64,000 nucleotides of DNA from JBGPHT01 sp041484525 (GTDB taxonomy: Bacteria > Acidobacteriota > Terriglobia > Bryobacterales > Bryobacteraceae), in the NCBI GenBank assembly GCA_041484525.1, contig JBGPHT010000016.1, positions 15,474-79,473 of the forward strand, written 5' to 3'. Shown here one piece after another: positions 16,044 to 25,100 of the stretch. The position numbers were made by a program, and so were the translations under genes. The notes below the pieces were generated by a model, which was given only the letters and a program-made list of their open reading frames with translations, did not search any database and was not told the origin of the DNA. Each line of letters starts with the position of its first letter. Position 1 is the first letter of the stretch.

Positions 16044-17963
16044 GTGACCGCTCTCACGCCAAGTGCTTCCCGGCCCGCTCCATCCGCTGCGTCCGATGTA
16101 TCGATCGCGGCGGCGCCTGCGCCAGGGGCCGCCGCGGTTCCCGGGTTCAACGCACTGCTGCTGGGCTTGTTCGCAGACACGTCGGCACCCCCCGCACCTG
16201 AATCCCTACAAACGCCGGACTCGGCCGCGGGTTCGTCGTTGTTGGATAAAACGCCAGGCGCGCCCAACGATCTGCGTGCCATGTTCGCGCTTCTGGATGC
16301 CCGTGGTGCCCGGACCGGGATCCCGGGAACGGACGAGAAGGCGCACCCGGATACGACACCGAAAGGGCCGCACGTGCTGCCGGTCTGGCGCGTTGCGCCG
16401 GCCGAACCGAGCCAGGAGCCGAAAGCAGCGGATGGGACAACGCTCCTGCCGCCGATGAAACCGGCGCCGGCCGGGACTGCAGTTGAGCCCGGCGAGGCTG
16501 TGCCGGAAAAAGCGATCGCAGCCAAACCGGAGCCGCCCATGCTACCGGCCCTTCAATTAAGCGCATTCCAATCGGCGGCACCGGAACCCAAGAAAAGTAA
16601 CGCTGCGGCAGCCAAGCCGGGAGTAGTCAAACCCGGGGGCTTCAATTCTGGGCCAGGAAAGCCGGATGACATCATCCTCCAGGTAGGCCAGCCCGAGGCA
16701 GACAAACCCGCGGCATCCAAGACCGAGGTAATTCAGCCGCAGCCACCGGTACCGGACGGACCGCCAGTGCTCCTATCGACAGTGGAGCCTGCGGCCAACA
16801 CCGACGCCGATGCGACAACGGTGTCCGAACGTCCTTTGCCCCGTCCCGGCACTGGGCGCCTTGCCGGTACGGCGAAGCCAGCCAATCGCAAACTTGCGCC
16901 ACTCGCACCGCCCGCCCCATCGAACGTTCCGGCGTTAACGCCGCCGCCGCGGCCACTGCAGGCTGTCGAGCCGGAGACGGAATCCCAGCGGCAGCCAGTC
17001 ACACCGGCGCCGCCTGTTCCACCAGTGCCGCCTTCCCGACCCGCACCGGCGACGCCGTCATCTCTCCCGGCCACCGCGAGCCGGGCTGTCGGGCTGTCAA
17101 AGGCGCCGTCGGTGCCAACGGAAATCGCCTTCCAGGCGAAATTGGTTCCCAACGCGGCCGCGGACACGCTGCCGGCCGAGGGCTCGCCCCGGAGCGCCAC
17201 AACAGAACACGAACCGGCCGCCGGCCCGCGCCCCATCGCAACAGTAGGATCGCAGCCGCCGCAACCGGTGGACCCGGAATCCGAATCCGCCGTACCGGCC
17301 TCTGCCGGAAATGCGCCGGAACCTCATGATGACGATTTGCCCGTCGCCGCGGAGCGCCTCCGCAAGCCCGAACCCGCCACGCCGGGCGCGCCGGAGATCA
17401 CTCCACGCGCCGAGCTGAGTATCCCAGCGGACCATGCGGCAGCGTCCCAGGTGGCAACTCCGCCAGCTTTCCCTCGCACCGTCTCGACTGAGCGTGTATC
17501 CCAGCCGGAGCGGGTTGCTCCGCCGCTGCCGCCCGAGCCGGTCCGTCCGCCGGCGCTGGCCGCGCGCGACATTCAACTCCATCTCGGCGGACCCGACGGT
17601 CGCGTCGACGTACGACTCGTGGAACGCGCGGGCGAGGTCCACGTGGATGTCCGCACTCCCGACCCGCGGCTGGCGGTCGATCTGCGTAGCGACCTTCCAG
17701 GGTTGGCGCAGAAGCTCGAACAGACAGGCTTCCGCGCGGACGCCTGGCACTCAGGCGCGAGCGGCGCGGCCGAACGGCCGAATGCCGAGCCTTCTACCCG
17801 GACGACCGCACAGCATTCCGGCGATTCCCCTCGCCAGGATGCCCGGGATGCCCGGGAACAACAGCAGCAAAGCCGGGACCACCGGCCGAAACCAGGGGAT
17901 GAATCACACGGCCGCAAGCCGCAAAGAAAGGATTTCGCATGGCTTCTATCAGCTCTTCGCTAA
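16044..17963 (+). CDS. fliK: Flagellar hook-length control protein FliK
   Basis: 639 residues from a GTG start with no clear ribosome-binding site. About 480 residues are a low-complexity Pro/Ala-rich arm, the expected unstructured molecular ruler. The C-terminal domain has the FliK core pattern: IQLHLGGPDGRVDVRLVERA, an EVHVDVRTPDPRLAVDLRSD strand pair and LPGLAQKLEQTGFRADAW. A charged Gln/Arg/His-rich tail follows. Its end overlaps the flgD start by 25 bp. FliK switches the export gate from hook to filament substrates through FlhB, whose gene lies downstream in the same operon. Confidence 0.87.
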   Translation: MTALTPSASRPAPSAASDVSIAAAPAPGAAAVPGFNALLLGLFADTSAPPAPESLQTPDSAAGSSLLDKTPGAPNDLRAMFALLDARGARTGIPGTDEKAHPDTTPKGPHVLPVWRVAPAEPSQEPKAADGTTLLPPMKPAPAGTAVEPGEAVPEKAIAAKPEPPMLPALQLSAFQSAAPEPKKSNAAAAKPGVVKPGGFNSGPGKPDDIILQVGQPEADKPAASKTEVIQPQPPVPDGPPVLLSTVEPAANTDADATTVSERPLPRPGTGRLAGTAKPANRKLAPLAPPAPSNVPALTPPPRPLQAVEPETESQRQPVTPAPPVPPVPPSRPAPATPSSLPATASRAVGLSKAPSVPTEIAFQAKLVPNAAADTLPAEGSPRSATTEHEPAAGPRPIATVGSQPPQPVDPESESAVPASAGNAPEPHDDDLPVAAERLRKPEPATPGAPEITPRAELSIPADHAAASQVATPPAFPRTVSTERVSQPERVAPPLPPEPVRPPALAARDIQLHLGGPDGRVDVRLVERAGEVHVDVRTPDPRLAVDLRSDLPGLAQKLEQTGFRADAWHSGASGAAERPNAEPSTRTTAQHSGDSPRQDARDAREQQQQSRDHRPKPGDESHGRKPQRKDFAWLLSALR

Positions 17964-18241
17964 CCACTTCCGGCATTGCCGGTGCCACTCCGGACCCATA
18001 TGCGGCGGCAACGCCCACGGCTCCGGTGGCCGACAAAAACATGTTCCTCCAGCTCCTGGTATCGCAATTGCGCAACCAGGACCCACTCAATCCGACGGAC
18101 GGCACCGCGTTCGTTTCCCAGCTCGCGCAATTCCAACAGCTCGAGCAATCGCTCAACATGAGCGCCGACATCTCAGCCATCCGCACGGACATGGACGCTC
18201 TCGCACTGCCGTCCGGCGGCACTTCCGGCGTTAAACCATAA
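17939..18241 (+). CDS. flgD: Hook-capping protein FlgD, short form
   Basis: 100 residues, about half the length of proteobacterial FlgD. The conserved N-terminal assembly domain is complete: KNMFLQLLVSQLRNQDPLNP, then TDGTAFVSQLAQFQQLEQSL. The C-terminal Tudor/FlgD-Ig part is absent; the protein ends with a Pro/Gly-rich tail. Such short FlgD proteins occur in several phyla. FlgD caps the growing hook while FlgE subunits add, and flgE starts 12 bp downstream. Confidence 0.93.
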   Translation: MASISSSLTTSGIAGATPDPYAAATPTAPVADKNMFLQLLVSQLRNQDPLNPTDGTAFVSQLAQFQQLEQSLNMSADISAIRTDMDALALPSGGTSGVKP

Positions 18242-18253
18242 ACGGAGATCACT

Positions 18254-19519
18254 ATGTTTACATCCTTCTCGACCGCACTTTCCGCGCTCAGCGCAACCTC
18301 CACGGCCATTGACGTAGTGGGCAACAACCTGGCGAACCTCAACACGCCCGGCTTCAAGACCAGCCAGGTCATGTTCCGCGACCTCGTGACCCTGTCGCTG
18401 GGAGCGGGCCTCGGCGAAACGCAGGTCGGATTCGGAACCGGACAGCCGTTGACGTTTCGACAGTTCACGCAGGGAGCCCTCCAGACCAGTACCGGGCTGC
18501 TGGACGCCGCCATTCAGGGTGACGGATTCTTCGTGCTGAAGGGCGACTCCGGCGTCCCGCTCTTCACGCGCGCCGGCAACTTCACAGTGGATAAGGCCGG
18601 GAATTTGCTCACGTCTACGGGCGAGCGCATACAAGGTTGGACCACCTTGAACCCGCTGACCGGAGCGGTAGACACAAACGGGCCGATCGGCAACATTGTG
18701 GTTCCGGTCGGCTCGCTCAAGCCGCCGACCGTCACCACGAATTTCTCGGTCGACCTGAATCTGAACGCCAAGGCTGCGGCGGATGCCAGCTCTTCCTTCT
18801 CCACGCCGATGACGATCTATGACAGCCTGGGCAACTCCCATGTGCTCTCAGTCGGCTTCCAGAAAACGGGCCCCAATGCGTGGAGCTACAACGTCACGAT
18901 CCCTGGCGAGGATGTGTCGGGCGGAACGCCCGGAACGCCGTCCGACATCTCGGGAGCGAGCGGCACGCTGACTTTCGATACCAACGGCCAGTTGACCGAC
19001 CCAGCCGCCGGAACCACCATTGGCTTCGATGTGACCGGCTTCAACGACGGCGCTTCCGACCTGCATCTGGATTGGGACCCTTATAACGGCACCGCCGGAC
19101 GCCTCACCCAGTTCGGTCAGCCCTCGGCTTCTTCAGCCAGCTCGCAGAACGGCTCCGGCGCGGCGCAGTTGGTCCGGGTCGGATTGGCCGATGGCGGCGG
19201 AATTCTGGCGGCGTATTCGAACGGCGACCAGGTGATCGTAGCGCAGGTCGCCATGGCCTCCGTCCGCAACGCCGACACGCTGCTGGCCGCCGGTAACAAC
19301 AGCTTTACGATCAGCGCGCGCACGGCAAACCCTTCGATCGGAGTGCCGGGCACGGGCGGCCGCGGATCCATCGTGGGCGGTGTGATCGAGGCCTCGACAG
19401 TGGACATCGCCAAGGAGTTCACCAACCTGATCGTCTACCAGCGCGGCTACCAGGCCAACTCACGCGTAGTGACCACGGCCGATCAACTCAGCCAGGACAC
19501 TATCAACTTAATCCGTTAA
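18254..19519 (+). CDS. flgE: Flagellar hook protein FlgE
   Basis: 421 residues, typical of FlgE. It opens with MFTSFSTALSALSATSTAID and VVGNNLANLNTPGFKTSQVM (the hook/rod N-terminal helix), has the DAAIQGDGFFVLKGDSG and LFTRAGNFTVDKAGNLLTST segments, the FlgE-type SFSTPMTIYDSLGNSHVLSV and ends with EFTNLIVYQRGYQANSRVVT and TINLIR. AACGGAGATC precedes the ATG as ribosome-binding site. It polymerises into the hook outside the outer membrane. Confidence 0.97.
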   Translation: MFTSFSTALSALSATSTAIDVVGNNLANLNTPGFKTSQVMFRDLVTLSLGAGLGETQVGFGTGQPLTFRQFTQGALQTSTGLLDAAIQGDGFFVLKGDSGVPLFTRAGNFTVDKAGNLLTSTGERIQGWTTLNPLTGAVDTNGPIGNIVVPVGSLKPPTVTTNFSVDLNLNAKAAADASSSFSTPMTIYDSLGNSHVLSVGFQKTGPNAWSYNVTIPGEDVSGGTPGTPSDISGASGTLTFDTNGQLTDPAAGTTIGFDVTGFNDGASDLHLDWDPYNGTAGRLTQFGQPSASSASSQNGSGAAQLVRVGLADGGGILAAYSNGDQVIVAQVAMASVRNADTLLAAGNNSFTISARTANPSIGVPGTGGRGSIVGGVIEASTVDIAKEFTNLIVYQRGYQANSRVVTTADQLSQDTINLIR

Positions 19520-19526
19520 TCAGCCG

Positions 19527-19772
19527 ATGACTCCTCAGGAAGAAATTGCGCCGTTAGGCGATGTGACGGTCGAGCTCGAAGTCGAACTCGACCGGCGCAC
19601 GGTGAGCGCTCGCGAGGTGCTGCAGCTTCAGGAAGGCAGCGTCCTCGAGACGAAGCGGTCCGCCGGCGAGAACATCGATATCTATATCGGGGGCGTGCTG
19701 TTCGGCTCCGGTGAGATCGTCGTGATCGAGAACACGCTAGGCGTGCGGATCACGGACTTCCGCGATGACTGA
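19527..19772 (+). CDS. fliN: Flagellar switch protein FliN, minimal form
   Basis: 81 residues, almost only the SpoA/FliN domain: VTVELEVELDRRTVSAREVL, QLQEGSVLETKRSAGENIDI and YIGGVLFGSGEIVVIENTLG, ending GVRITDF. This domain builds the C-ring with FliM, or anchors the FliH/FliI export ATPase. A second, longer SpoA protein is encoded at 27021-27920, while a full FliM was not recognised in the window. The gene lies 7 bp behind flgE and 12 bp ahead of fliO. Confidence 0.93.
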   Translation: MTPQEEIAPLGDVTVELEVELDRRTVSAREVLQLQEGSVLETKRSAGENIDIYIGGVLFGSGEIVVIENTLGVRITDFRDD

Positions 19773-19784
19773 GGACGGATTTCA

Positions 19785-20060
19785 ATGGAAGCGATACAAC
19801 AAATCGCGGCGGTCGCCGCCGTGTTGGGCCTGCTCGGAGCCACGCTCTGGTGGCTGCGGCGACGGGGTATGGCAGGCATTCTGCCGGCTAGAAAAGGATC
19901 GGCGCGGCGAATGGAGTTGCTCGAGCGGCTGACGCTCGGGCCGCAGCAGACGCTGCACCTGATCCGGCTGGGAGACCGCGCGCTGCTGGTGGCGGCGTCT
20001 CCGGGTGGATTTGCTCTGGTCCACAACACCTCCGTGCGCGAGATGGAAGCGGCCCAATGA
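19785..20060 (+). CDS. fliO: Export-gate assembly protein FliO
   Basis: 91 residues with one transmembrane helix (IAAVAAVLGLLGATLWWL) and a small cytoplasmic FliO domain (RRMELLERLTLGPQQTLHLI, then GDRALLVAASPGGFALV). Size and position between fliN and fliP fit FliO, which helps FliP fold and assemble. Sequence conservation in this family is low, so the call leans on gene order. It overlaps fliP by 4 bp. Confidence 0.85.
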   Translation: MEAIQQIAAVAAVLGLLGATLWWLRRRGMAGILPARKGSARRMELLERLTLGPQQTLHLIRLGDRALLVAASPGGFALVHNTSVREMEAAQ

Positions 20061-20794
20061 AACTCCGCCGCGTTCTTGCCTTGCTGCTCGCGGCCCTGCC
20101 GGCCATGGCGGCGGCCGCCGAACCTCTCTCTCTCTTCGGCATATCGGCCGGAAAGGACAATTCCAGCCTCAGCGTCCCGATGCAAGTCGTAATTATGTTG
20201 ACGCTGATGACGGTGCTGCCCGCCGCCGTCATGTCGATCACGCCGTTTCTGCGCATCGTGATCGTGCTGCATTTCCTTCGGCAGGCACTGGGGACGCAGT
20301 CCACGCCCTCAAATCAGGTACTGCTGGGGCTGGCGCTGTTTCTGAGCATCGTCATCATGCAGCCGGTGGCGGCGGACATGTATCACCAGGGCTGGGAGCC
20401 GATGGAAGCGGGCAAGTTGACCCCGCAGCAGGCGTTCGATCAGGGAGCCAAGCCGCTACGCAACTTCCTGGCGCGGTTTGCCCGCGAAAAGGACATTCGC
20501 CTGTTCGTCGAGATCGCGCGCGAGCCGGCGCCCAAAACGCGGGCGGACCTCGACTTGAAGATCCTGATCCCGGCCTACATTCTCTCTGAGTTGAAAACCG
20601 GGTTCCAGATCGGAGCCGTTCTGTTCCTGCCGTTCCTGATTATCGACCTGGTGGTAGCTTCGGTCACGCTTTCCGTGGGCATGGTGCAACTGCCGCCGGT
20701 GATGATTTCCGCGCCCTTCAAGATCATGCTGTTCGTGCTCGTGGACGGCTGGAACCTGGTGGTCGGCTCGTTGATGAAGAGTTTCTACCAATGA
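20057..20794 (+). CDS. fliP: Flagellar export-gate protein FliP
   Basis: 245 residues with a cleavable signal (MKLRRVLALLLAALPAMAAA). Highly conserved FliP stretches are MLTLMTVLPAAVMSITPFLR, IVIVLHFLRQALGTQSTP, NQVLLGLALFLSIVIMQPVA and, near the end, LIIDLVVASVTLSVGMVQLP with KIMLFVLVDGWNLVVGSL. FliP forms the core of the inner-membrane export pore with FliQ and FliR. It overlaps both fliO and fliQ by ATGA, indicating coupled translation. Confidence 0.98.
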   Translation: MKLRRVLALLLAALPAMAAAAEPLSLFGISAGKDNSSLSVPMQVVIMLTLMTVLPAAVMSITPFLRIVIVLHFLRQALGTQSTPSNQVLLGLALFLSIVIMQPVAADMYHQGWEPMEAGKLTPQQAFDQGAKPLRNFLARFAREKDIRLFVEIAREPAPKTRADLDLKILIPAYILSELKTGFQIGAVLFLPFLIIDLVVASVTLSVGMVQLPPVMISAPFKIMLFVLVDGWNLVVGSLMKSFYQ

Positions 20795-21060
20795 CGCCTG
20801 AAACCGTAGTCCAGTTGATCCGGCAGACGCTGATGGCGACGTTCTGGCTGGCAGCGCCGCTGCTGGCGATCGGCTTCATCGCCGGCATGGTGATCAGCCT
20901 GGTGCAGATTGCAACCTCGATGCAGGACAACGCCTTCAGCACCATCCCGCGATTAGTGGCTTTCCTGTTGGGGATTCTCCTGCTCCTGCCCTGGATGCTG
21001 CAGAAGATGATGGCCTACACCATGTCGATCCTGGGAGACCTGGGTCGTTATGCCCGCTAG
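20791..21060 (+). CDS. fliQ: Flagellar export-gate protein FliQ
   Basis: 89 residues with two transmembrane helices. The start MTPETVVQLIRQTLMATFWL and the LVQIATSMQDNAFSTIPRLV turn are characteristic of FliQ. It joins FliP and FliR in the export gate. Its end overlaps the fliR start by 11 bp. Confidence 0.96.
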   Translation: MTPETVVQLIRQTLMATFWLAAPLLAIGFIAGMVISLVQIATSMQDNAFSTIPRLVAFLLGILLLLPWMLQKMMAYTMSILGDLGRYAR

Positions 21061-21823
21061 CGTGAACCTTTCGGCCGGCACGTTGTACGGTTTCATGTTG
21101 GTCCTTGCGCGCGTCGGCGGTGCGCTGGTGTTCGTGCCGCTCCCCGGCGTCAAGAGCGCGCCCGAGCCCGCACGCGTAGCCCTCGCCCTCGGATTCTCCA
21201 TGGCTCTTTTCCCGCTCTGGCCGGTGGTGGACGCCTCGGCTGTTTCTGTCGCGACGCTGGCAGGCTGGGCGGCGGCTGAGGCGGCGATCGGAATCGCCAT
21301 CGGCGTTTCGCTCGCGATCGTGATCGAAGCCTTTGCGATGGCCGCACAATTGGCTGGCCTGCAGGCCGGGTATTCCTATGCGTCCACCATCGATCCCAAT
21401 ACCGAGGCCGATTCGGGCGTGCTGCTGGTGTTCGCGCAGCTCATGGCCGGGATGCTCTTCTTCGCCCTGGGACTGGATCGCGAAGTTCTGCGGCTGTTCG
21501 CGCTCACCCTGCAAAAGATTCCGCCAGGCGCTTACATCTTCAGCCCGTCCTCCGCATTGGTCATGATCCGGCTGGGAACGGATGTCTTCACGTTCGGTGT
21601 TCGGCTGGCCCTGCCCGTGGTCGCGCTGTTGGTCATGGTGGACGTGTCCCTGGCTCTGCTGGGACGTCTCAACCAGCAATTGCAACTGCTGTCTCTGGCA
21701 TTTCCCGCGAAAATGCTGACCGCGCTCGCGGTGCTGAGTTGGATGGCGGCGCTTTATCCGCGCCTGATGCTCGAATCGAGCGGCCATGCCTGGGCGGCCG
21801 TCCGCCGGATCTTGGGGCTATGA
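21050..21823 (+). CDS. fliR: Flagellar export-gate protein FliR
   Basis: 257 residues, mostly hydrophobic with about six membrane segments. FliR landmarks are GFMLVLARVGGALVFVPLPG, the AEAAIGIAIGVSLAIVIEAF helix, LAGLQAGYSYASTIDPNTEA and MVDVSLALLGRLNQQLQLLS with FPAKMLTALAVLSWMAALYP. The protein completes the FliPQR gate. Its TGA is 6 bp ahead of the flhB ATG. Confidence 0.97.
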   Translation: MPASVNLSAGTLYGFMLVLARVGGALVFVPLPGVKSAPEPARVALALGFSMALFPLWPVVDASAVSVATLAGWAAAEAAIGIAIGVSLAIVIEAFAMAAQLAGLQAGYSYASTIDPNTEADSGVLLVFAQLMAGMLFFALGLDREVLRLFALTLQKIPPGAYIFSPSSALVMIRLGTDVFTFGVRLALPVVALLVMVDVSLALLGRLNQQLQLLSLAFPAKMLTALAVLSWMAALYPRLMLESSGHAWAAVRRILGL

Positions 21824-21829
21824 CACAAG

Positions 21830-22894
21830 ATGGCGGACAAATCCGGCCAAACCGAGCAACCTACCCAGCGACGCCTCGACAAGGCCCGCAAGGACGGCAA
21901 CTTTCTAACGGCCAAGGAGTTCGTCTCCGCCCTGCAGTTCATGGTCTTCCTGTACATCTTGTCGAGCGGCGGCGTGAGTTGGTTTGCAGGCCTTCAACAG
22001 ACGACGCGCGAGCTCTTTGCGCTCGCCTTCGCCGACGAAATACGGGCCCAGGATGTGACGCACCTCGCCTGGCAGCTCTTTTGGAAGCAGTTCTTTCCCC
22101 TGGTACTGGGGGGCATGGCGGTGGCCGCGGCGACCGTCGGCATCCGGCTGGCGACCACGCAATTCGGAGTGAGCTTCAAACGGCTGGTTCCCGATGCCGA
22201 GCGCTTCAACCCGCTATCGCGCTTGAAGCACCTTCCCTCGCAGAACCTTCCGGCCCTGGGGCAGGCTGTGCTCCTCTTGCCGGTGTTTGTCTGGGCAGTC
22301 TACGCCATCGTGAGCGACAAGCTGGATGCGTTCCTGGCGCTACCGCTCCAATCCGTCGCCAGCGGCGCCAGCCTGATCGGTTCCTCTTTAATGGAGCTCT
22401 TCTGGAAGGCGGCCGCCATCTTCCTGGTGTTCGGGGCGGTGGACTTGTTCCGCCAGATCCGGAGACACACTGCGGAGCTGCGCATGAGCAAGCAGGAGAT
22501 CCGCGACGAGATGAAGGAGTCGGAAGGCAATCCGCAAATGAAGCAGCGGATACGCCGCATCCAGCGGAGCCGCGCGCGCAAGCGAATGATGCAGGAGGTG
22601 CCGACGGCCACCGCGGTGATCGTCAACCCGACGCACTTCGCGGTGGCTATCCGCTACGAGGTGGACAGCATGGCGGCGCCGCTGGTAGTTGCCAAGGGCA
22701 AGAACTATCTGGCGCTGCGCATCCGGCAGAAAGCCATCGACCACCTGGTGCCGATCATCGAGAATCCGCCGCTGGCGCAGGCACTCTACAAGTCGGTCGA
22801 CGTGGGGCAGGAGATTCCGGCGCATCTGTACCGCGCGGTAGCCGAAATTCTGGCGTACATTTTCAAACTCATGAACGGGAGGCTTCCGGGTTGA
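21830..22894 (+). CDS. flhB: Export switch protein FlhB
   Basis: 354 residues. The N-terminus ADKSGQTEQPTQRRLDKARK is classic, four membrane segments follow, and the cytoplasmic domain holds the autocleavage site NPTH in VIVNPTHFAVAIRYEVD, with MSKQEIRDEMKESEGNPQMK upstream of it. Cleavage between Asn and Pro switches secretion from rod/hook to filament proteins in response to FliK. The cleavage residues are intact. flhA follows 10 bp downstream. Confidence 0.98.
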   Translation: MADKSGQTEQPTQRRLDKARKDGNFLTAKEFVSALQFMVFLYILSSGGVSWFAGLQQTTRELFALAFADEIRAQDVTHLAWQLFWKQFFPLVLGGMAVAAATVGIRLATTQFGVSFKRLVPDAERFNPLSRLKHLPSQNLPALGQAVLLLPVFVWAVYAIVSDKLDAFLALPLQSVASGASLIGSSLMELFWKAAAIFLVFGAVDLFRQIRRHTAELRMSKQEIRDEMKESEGNPQMKQRIRRIQRSRARKRMMQEVPTATAVIVNPTHFAVAIRYEVDSMAAPLVVAKGKNYLALRIRQKAIDHLVPIIENPPLAQALYKSVDVGQEIPAHLYRAVAEILAYIFKLMNGRLPG

Positions 22895-22904
22895 CCGGGT
22901 AAAG

Positions 22905-24992
22905 ATGAGTCCGGCCAAAGCAATTCCGAATCCCAATCTTCCCAAGTGGCTGCAGGGCGTACCCCTGAAGCTCCTCGGCGAGATGAGTGTCCCCCTCGGG
23001 GTGATCGGGATCGTGATCGCTCTGATCACGCCTCTCCCGGGCTTTGTACTCGACCTGCTGATCGTCACCGACATCCTGATGTCGGTCACGGTGCTGATGG
23101 TCGCCCTCTACCTGGTGCGGCCCGTCGAGTTCACATCGTTTCCGACCACCTTGCTGCTCCTCACGCTCTTCCGCCTGGCGCTGAACGTTTCTTCTTCGCG
23201 GCTGATCCTGCTGAACGGAAATACGGGAACCTCGGCCGCGGGCGAAGTGATCGGGGCCTTCGGCAGCTTCGTGGTGGGCGGCAACTACATCATCGGCGCG
23301 GTTATTTTCCTGGTGCTGATCGCGATTCAGTACGTCGTCATCAACCACGGCGCAGTGCGCATTTCGGAAGTGACCGCACGCTTCACCCTGGATGCCCTCC
23401 CCGGGAAGCAGATGTCGATCGATTCCGATCTGAGCGGGGGACTGATCGACGAGACGGAAGCCAAGCGGCGCCGCAAACAACTTTCCACCGAGGCCGAATT
23501 CTACGGCGCCATGGACGGCGCTTCACGCTTCACGCAGCGGGACGCCATCGCGAGCATCCTGATCACCGCCATCAACATTATTGCGGGATTCCTGATCGGC
23601 GTTACGCAGCACGGCATGGATTTCCGCAAGGCGCTCGAGACCTATACCGTGCTGACGATCGGCGACGGCCTGGTAACCGTGATCCCGGCGCTGATGATCT
23701 CGATTGCGGGCGGCCTCATCGTAACCCGCGCCAGCGCGGATGCGCGGGTAGGCGCGGAGTTCCACAAGCAGATCTTCGGCAAGTCGCAGCCGCTGCTGCT
23801 GGCGGCGGGAGTGCTGGTGGCGCTGGCCGCGATTCCGTCCATGCCCAAGCTGCCTTTCCTGCTGCTGGGCGGGGGCGCGGCGGCGGCCGGCTGGCAGTTG
23901 CGGCGCAAGGAGACGCAAGCCCCGGCCATCGAGCTTCCGGAGAGCAAGCCGGCGGCATCCACGGGCGACAGCGTGGAATCGCTGCTGCGCGTCGAACCGC
24001 TCGCCATCGAGGTCGGGCTCGGCCTGGTGGGTCTGGTCGAGGGCGGCCAGGAATCGCCCTTGTTGCGGCGCATCTCGGCCATCCGCCGGCAGGTCGCCGC
24101 CGACCTGGGATATGTGCTGCCGCCGGTACGCGTCACCGACAACCTTTCGCTGCGCGGCCGCGAGTACCTGATCTCGCTCAAGGGCGTGGAAGTCTCGCGC
24201 TTCGAGCTGCCGCCGGGCTGCGAGCTGGCGATTCCCACGGGAGCAGCCGAGGGTAATCTGGAGGGCCAGGCCACGCGCGAGCCGGCATTCGGCATGAGTG
24301 CCGTTTGGATTCCCGTGGAGCGCGCCGAGATCGCCCGGAGCTCCGGCTACACCGTGGTCGATGGCGTCAGCGTGCTGGGCACACATCTCTCGGAGATCAT
24401 CCGCCGGTACGCGCACGAGCTATTCTCGCGCCAGGAAGCCAAGAAGCTGCTGGACCGGGTGTCGGTCGAGCATCCCAGGGTAGTGGAGGATCTGGTACCG
24501 AAGTTGCTGCCCCTGGCCATCGTGCAGCGTGTGCTGCAGAATCTGTTGCGCGAGCGGGCGTCCATCAAGGACGCGGTGTCGATTCTGGAGGCCCTGGGCG
24601 AAGCTGCCAGCGCGACGCGAAACCCCGTCCTGTTGACCGAGTATGTTCGCCAGGTGATTCGCCGTTCCGTGGTAAAGCCGTACCTCAACCGTGCGGGCGA
24701 GCTCCCGGCATGGTTTCTCGACCCGGCCATCGAGCAGGCGGTCGAGTCCGCGGTCGAGCACGGGGAGCAGAACAGCCACCTTACGATGGCCCCGCAAGCC
24801 ATCCGCGACATCCTGCAGCGGATTTCGGCGCGTGTTGTCTCGCCGGAGATGCCGGTGGTGGCGATCACGTCGTCGGGCGCGCGCTTCTTCCTGCGGCAGG
24901 TCGGGGAGGCGTCTATGCCGAATCTCATTTTCCTGTCCCACAACGAGGTGCCGCCGGGACTGCGCGTGCAGTCGCTGGGCACAATTCAGTGA
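22905..24992 (+). CDS. flhA: Export apparatus protein FlhA
   Basis: 695 residues, the family's usual length. The N-terminal half has about eight membrane helices with the FHIPEP signature RLALNVSSSRLILLNG and the loop VVINHGAVRISEVTARFTLD with ALPGKQMSIDSDLSGGLIDE. The C-terminal cytoplasmic half (from about residue 345) carries GLGLVGLVEGGQESPLLRRI and VVDGVSVLGTHLSEIIRRYA, the substrate and chaperone docking part. FlhA uses the proton gradient to drive export and binds FliS-flagellin complexes. Confidence 0.98.
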   Translation: MSPAKAIPNPNLPKWLQGVPLKLLGEMSVPLGVIGIVIALITPLPGFVLDLLIVTDILMSVTVLMVALYLVRPVEFTSFPTTLLLLTLFRLALNVSSSRLILLNGNTGTSAAGEVIGAFGSFVVGGNYIIGAVIFLVLIAIQYVVINHGAVRISEVTARFTLDALPGKQMSIDSDLSGGLIDETEAKRRRKQLSTEAEFYGAMDGASRFTQRDAIASILITAINIIAGFLIGVTQHGMDFRKALETYTVLTIGDGLVTVIPALMISIAGGLIVTRASADARVGAEFHKQIFGKSQPLLLAAGVLVALAAIPSMPKLPFLLLGGGAAAAGWQLRRKETQAPAIELPESKPAASTGDSVESLLRVEPLAIEVGLGLVGLVEGGQESPLLRRISAIRRQVAADLGYVLPPVRVTDNLSLRGREYLISLKGVEVSRFELPPGCELAIPTGAAEGNLEGQATREPAFGMSAVWIPVERAEIARSSGYTVVDGVSVLGTHLSEIIRRYAHELFSRQEAKKLLDRVSVEHPRVVEDLVPKLLPLAIVQRVLQNLLRERASIKDAVSILEALGEAASATRNPVLLTEYVRQVIRRSVVKPYLNRAGELPAWFLDPAIEQAVESAVEHGEQNSHLTMAPQAIRDILQRISARVVSPEMPVVAITSSGARFFLRQVGEASMPNLIFLSHNEVPPGLRVQSLGTIQ

Positions 24993-25021
24993 AAACAGCG
25001 CCAAATTCGGCGAAATAGCCC

Positions 25022-25049
25022 TAAAGGAATCCAAGACATATGACGATTA
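25022..25049 (+). promoter_or_regulatory. Weak candidate sigma-28 promoter ahead of flhF
   Basis: In the 108-bp gap between flhA and flhF, TAAAGGAA is followed after 12 bp by GACGATTA (6 of 8 against GCCGATAA). The half-site pattern and spacing resemble the candidate ahead of flgM. It could give flhF-fliA their own start in addition to read-through. The match is poor enough to be chance. Confidence 0.25.
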
Positions 25050-25100
25050 CTTGCCTATGCCAGGCAACTCGACGTTCGGTATGACCAGGAGCCAGATCAG

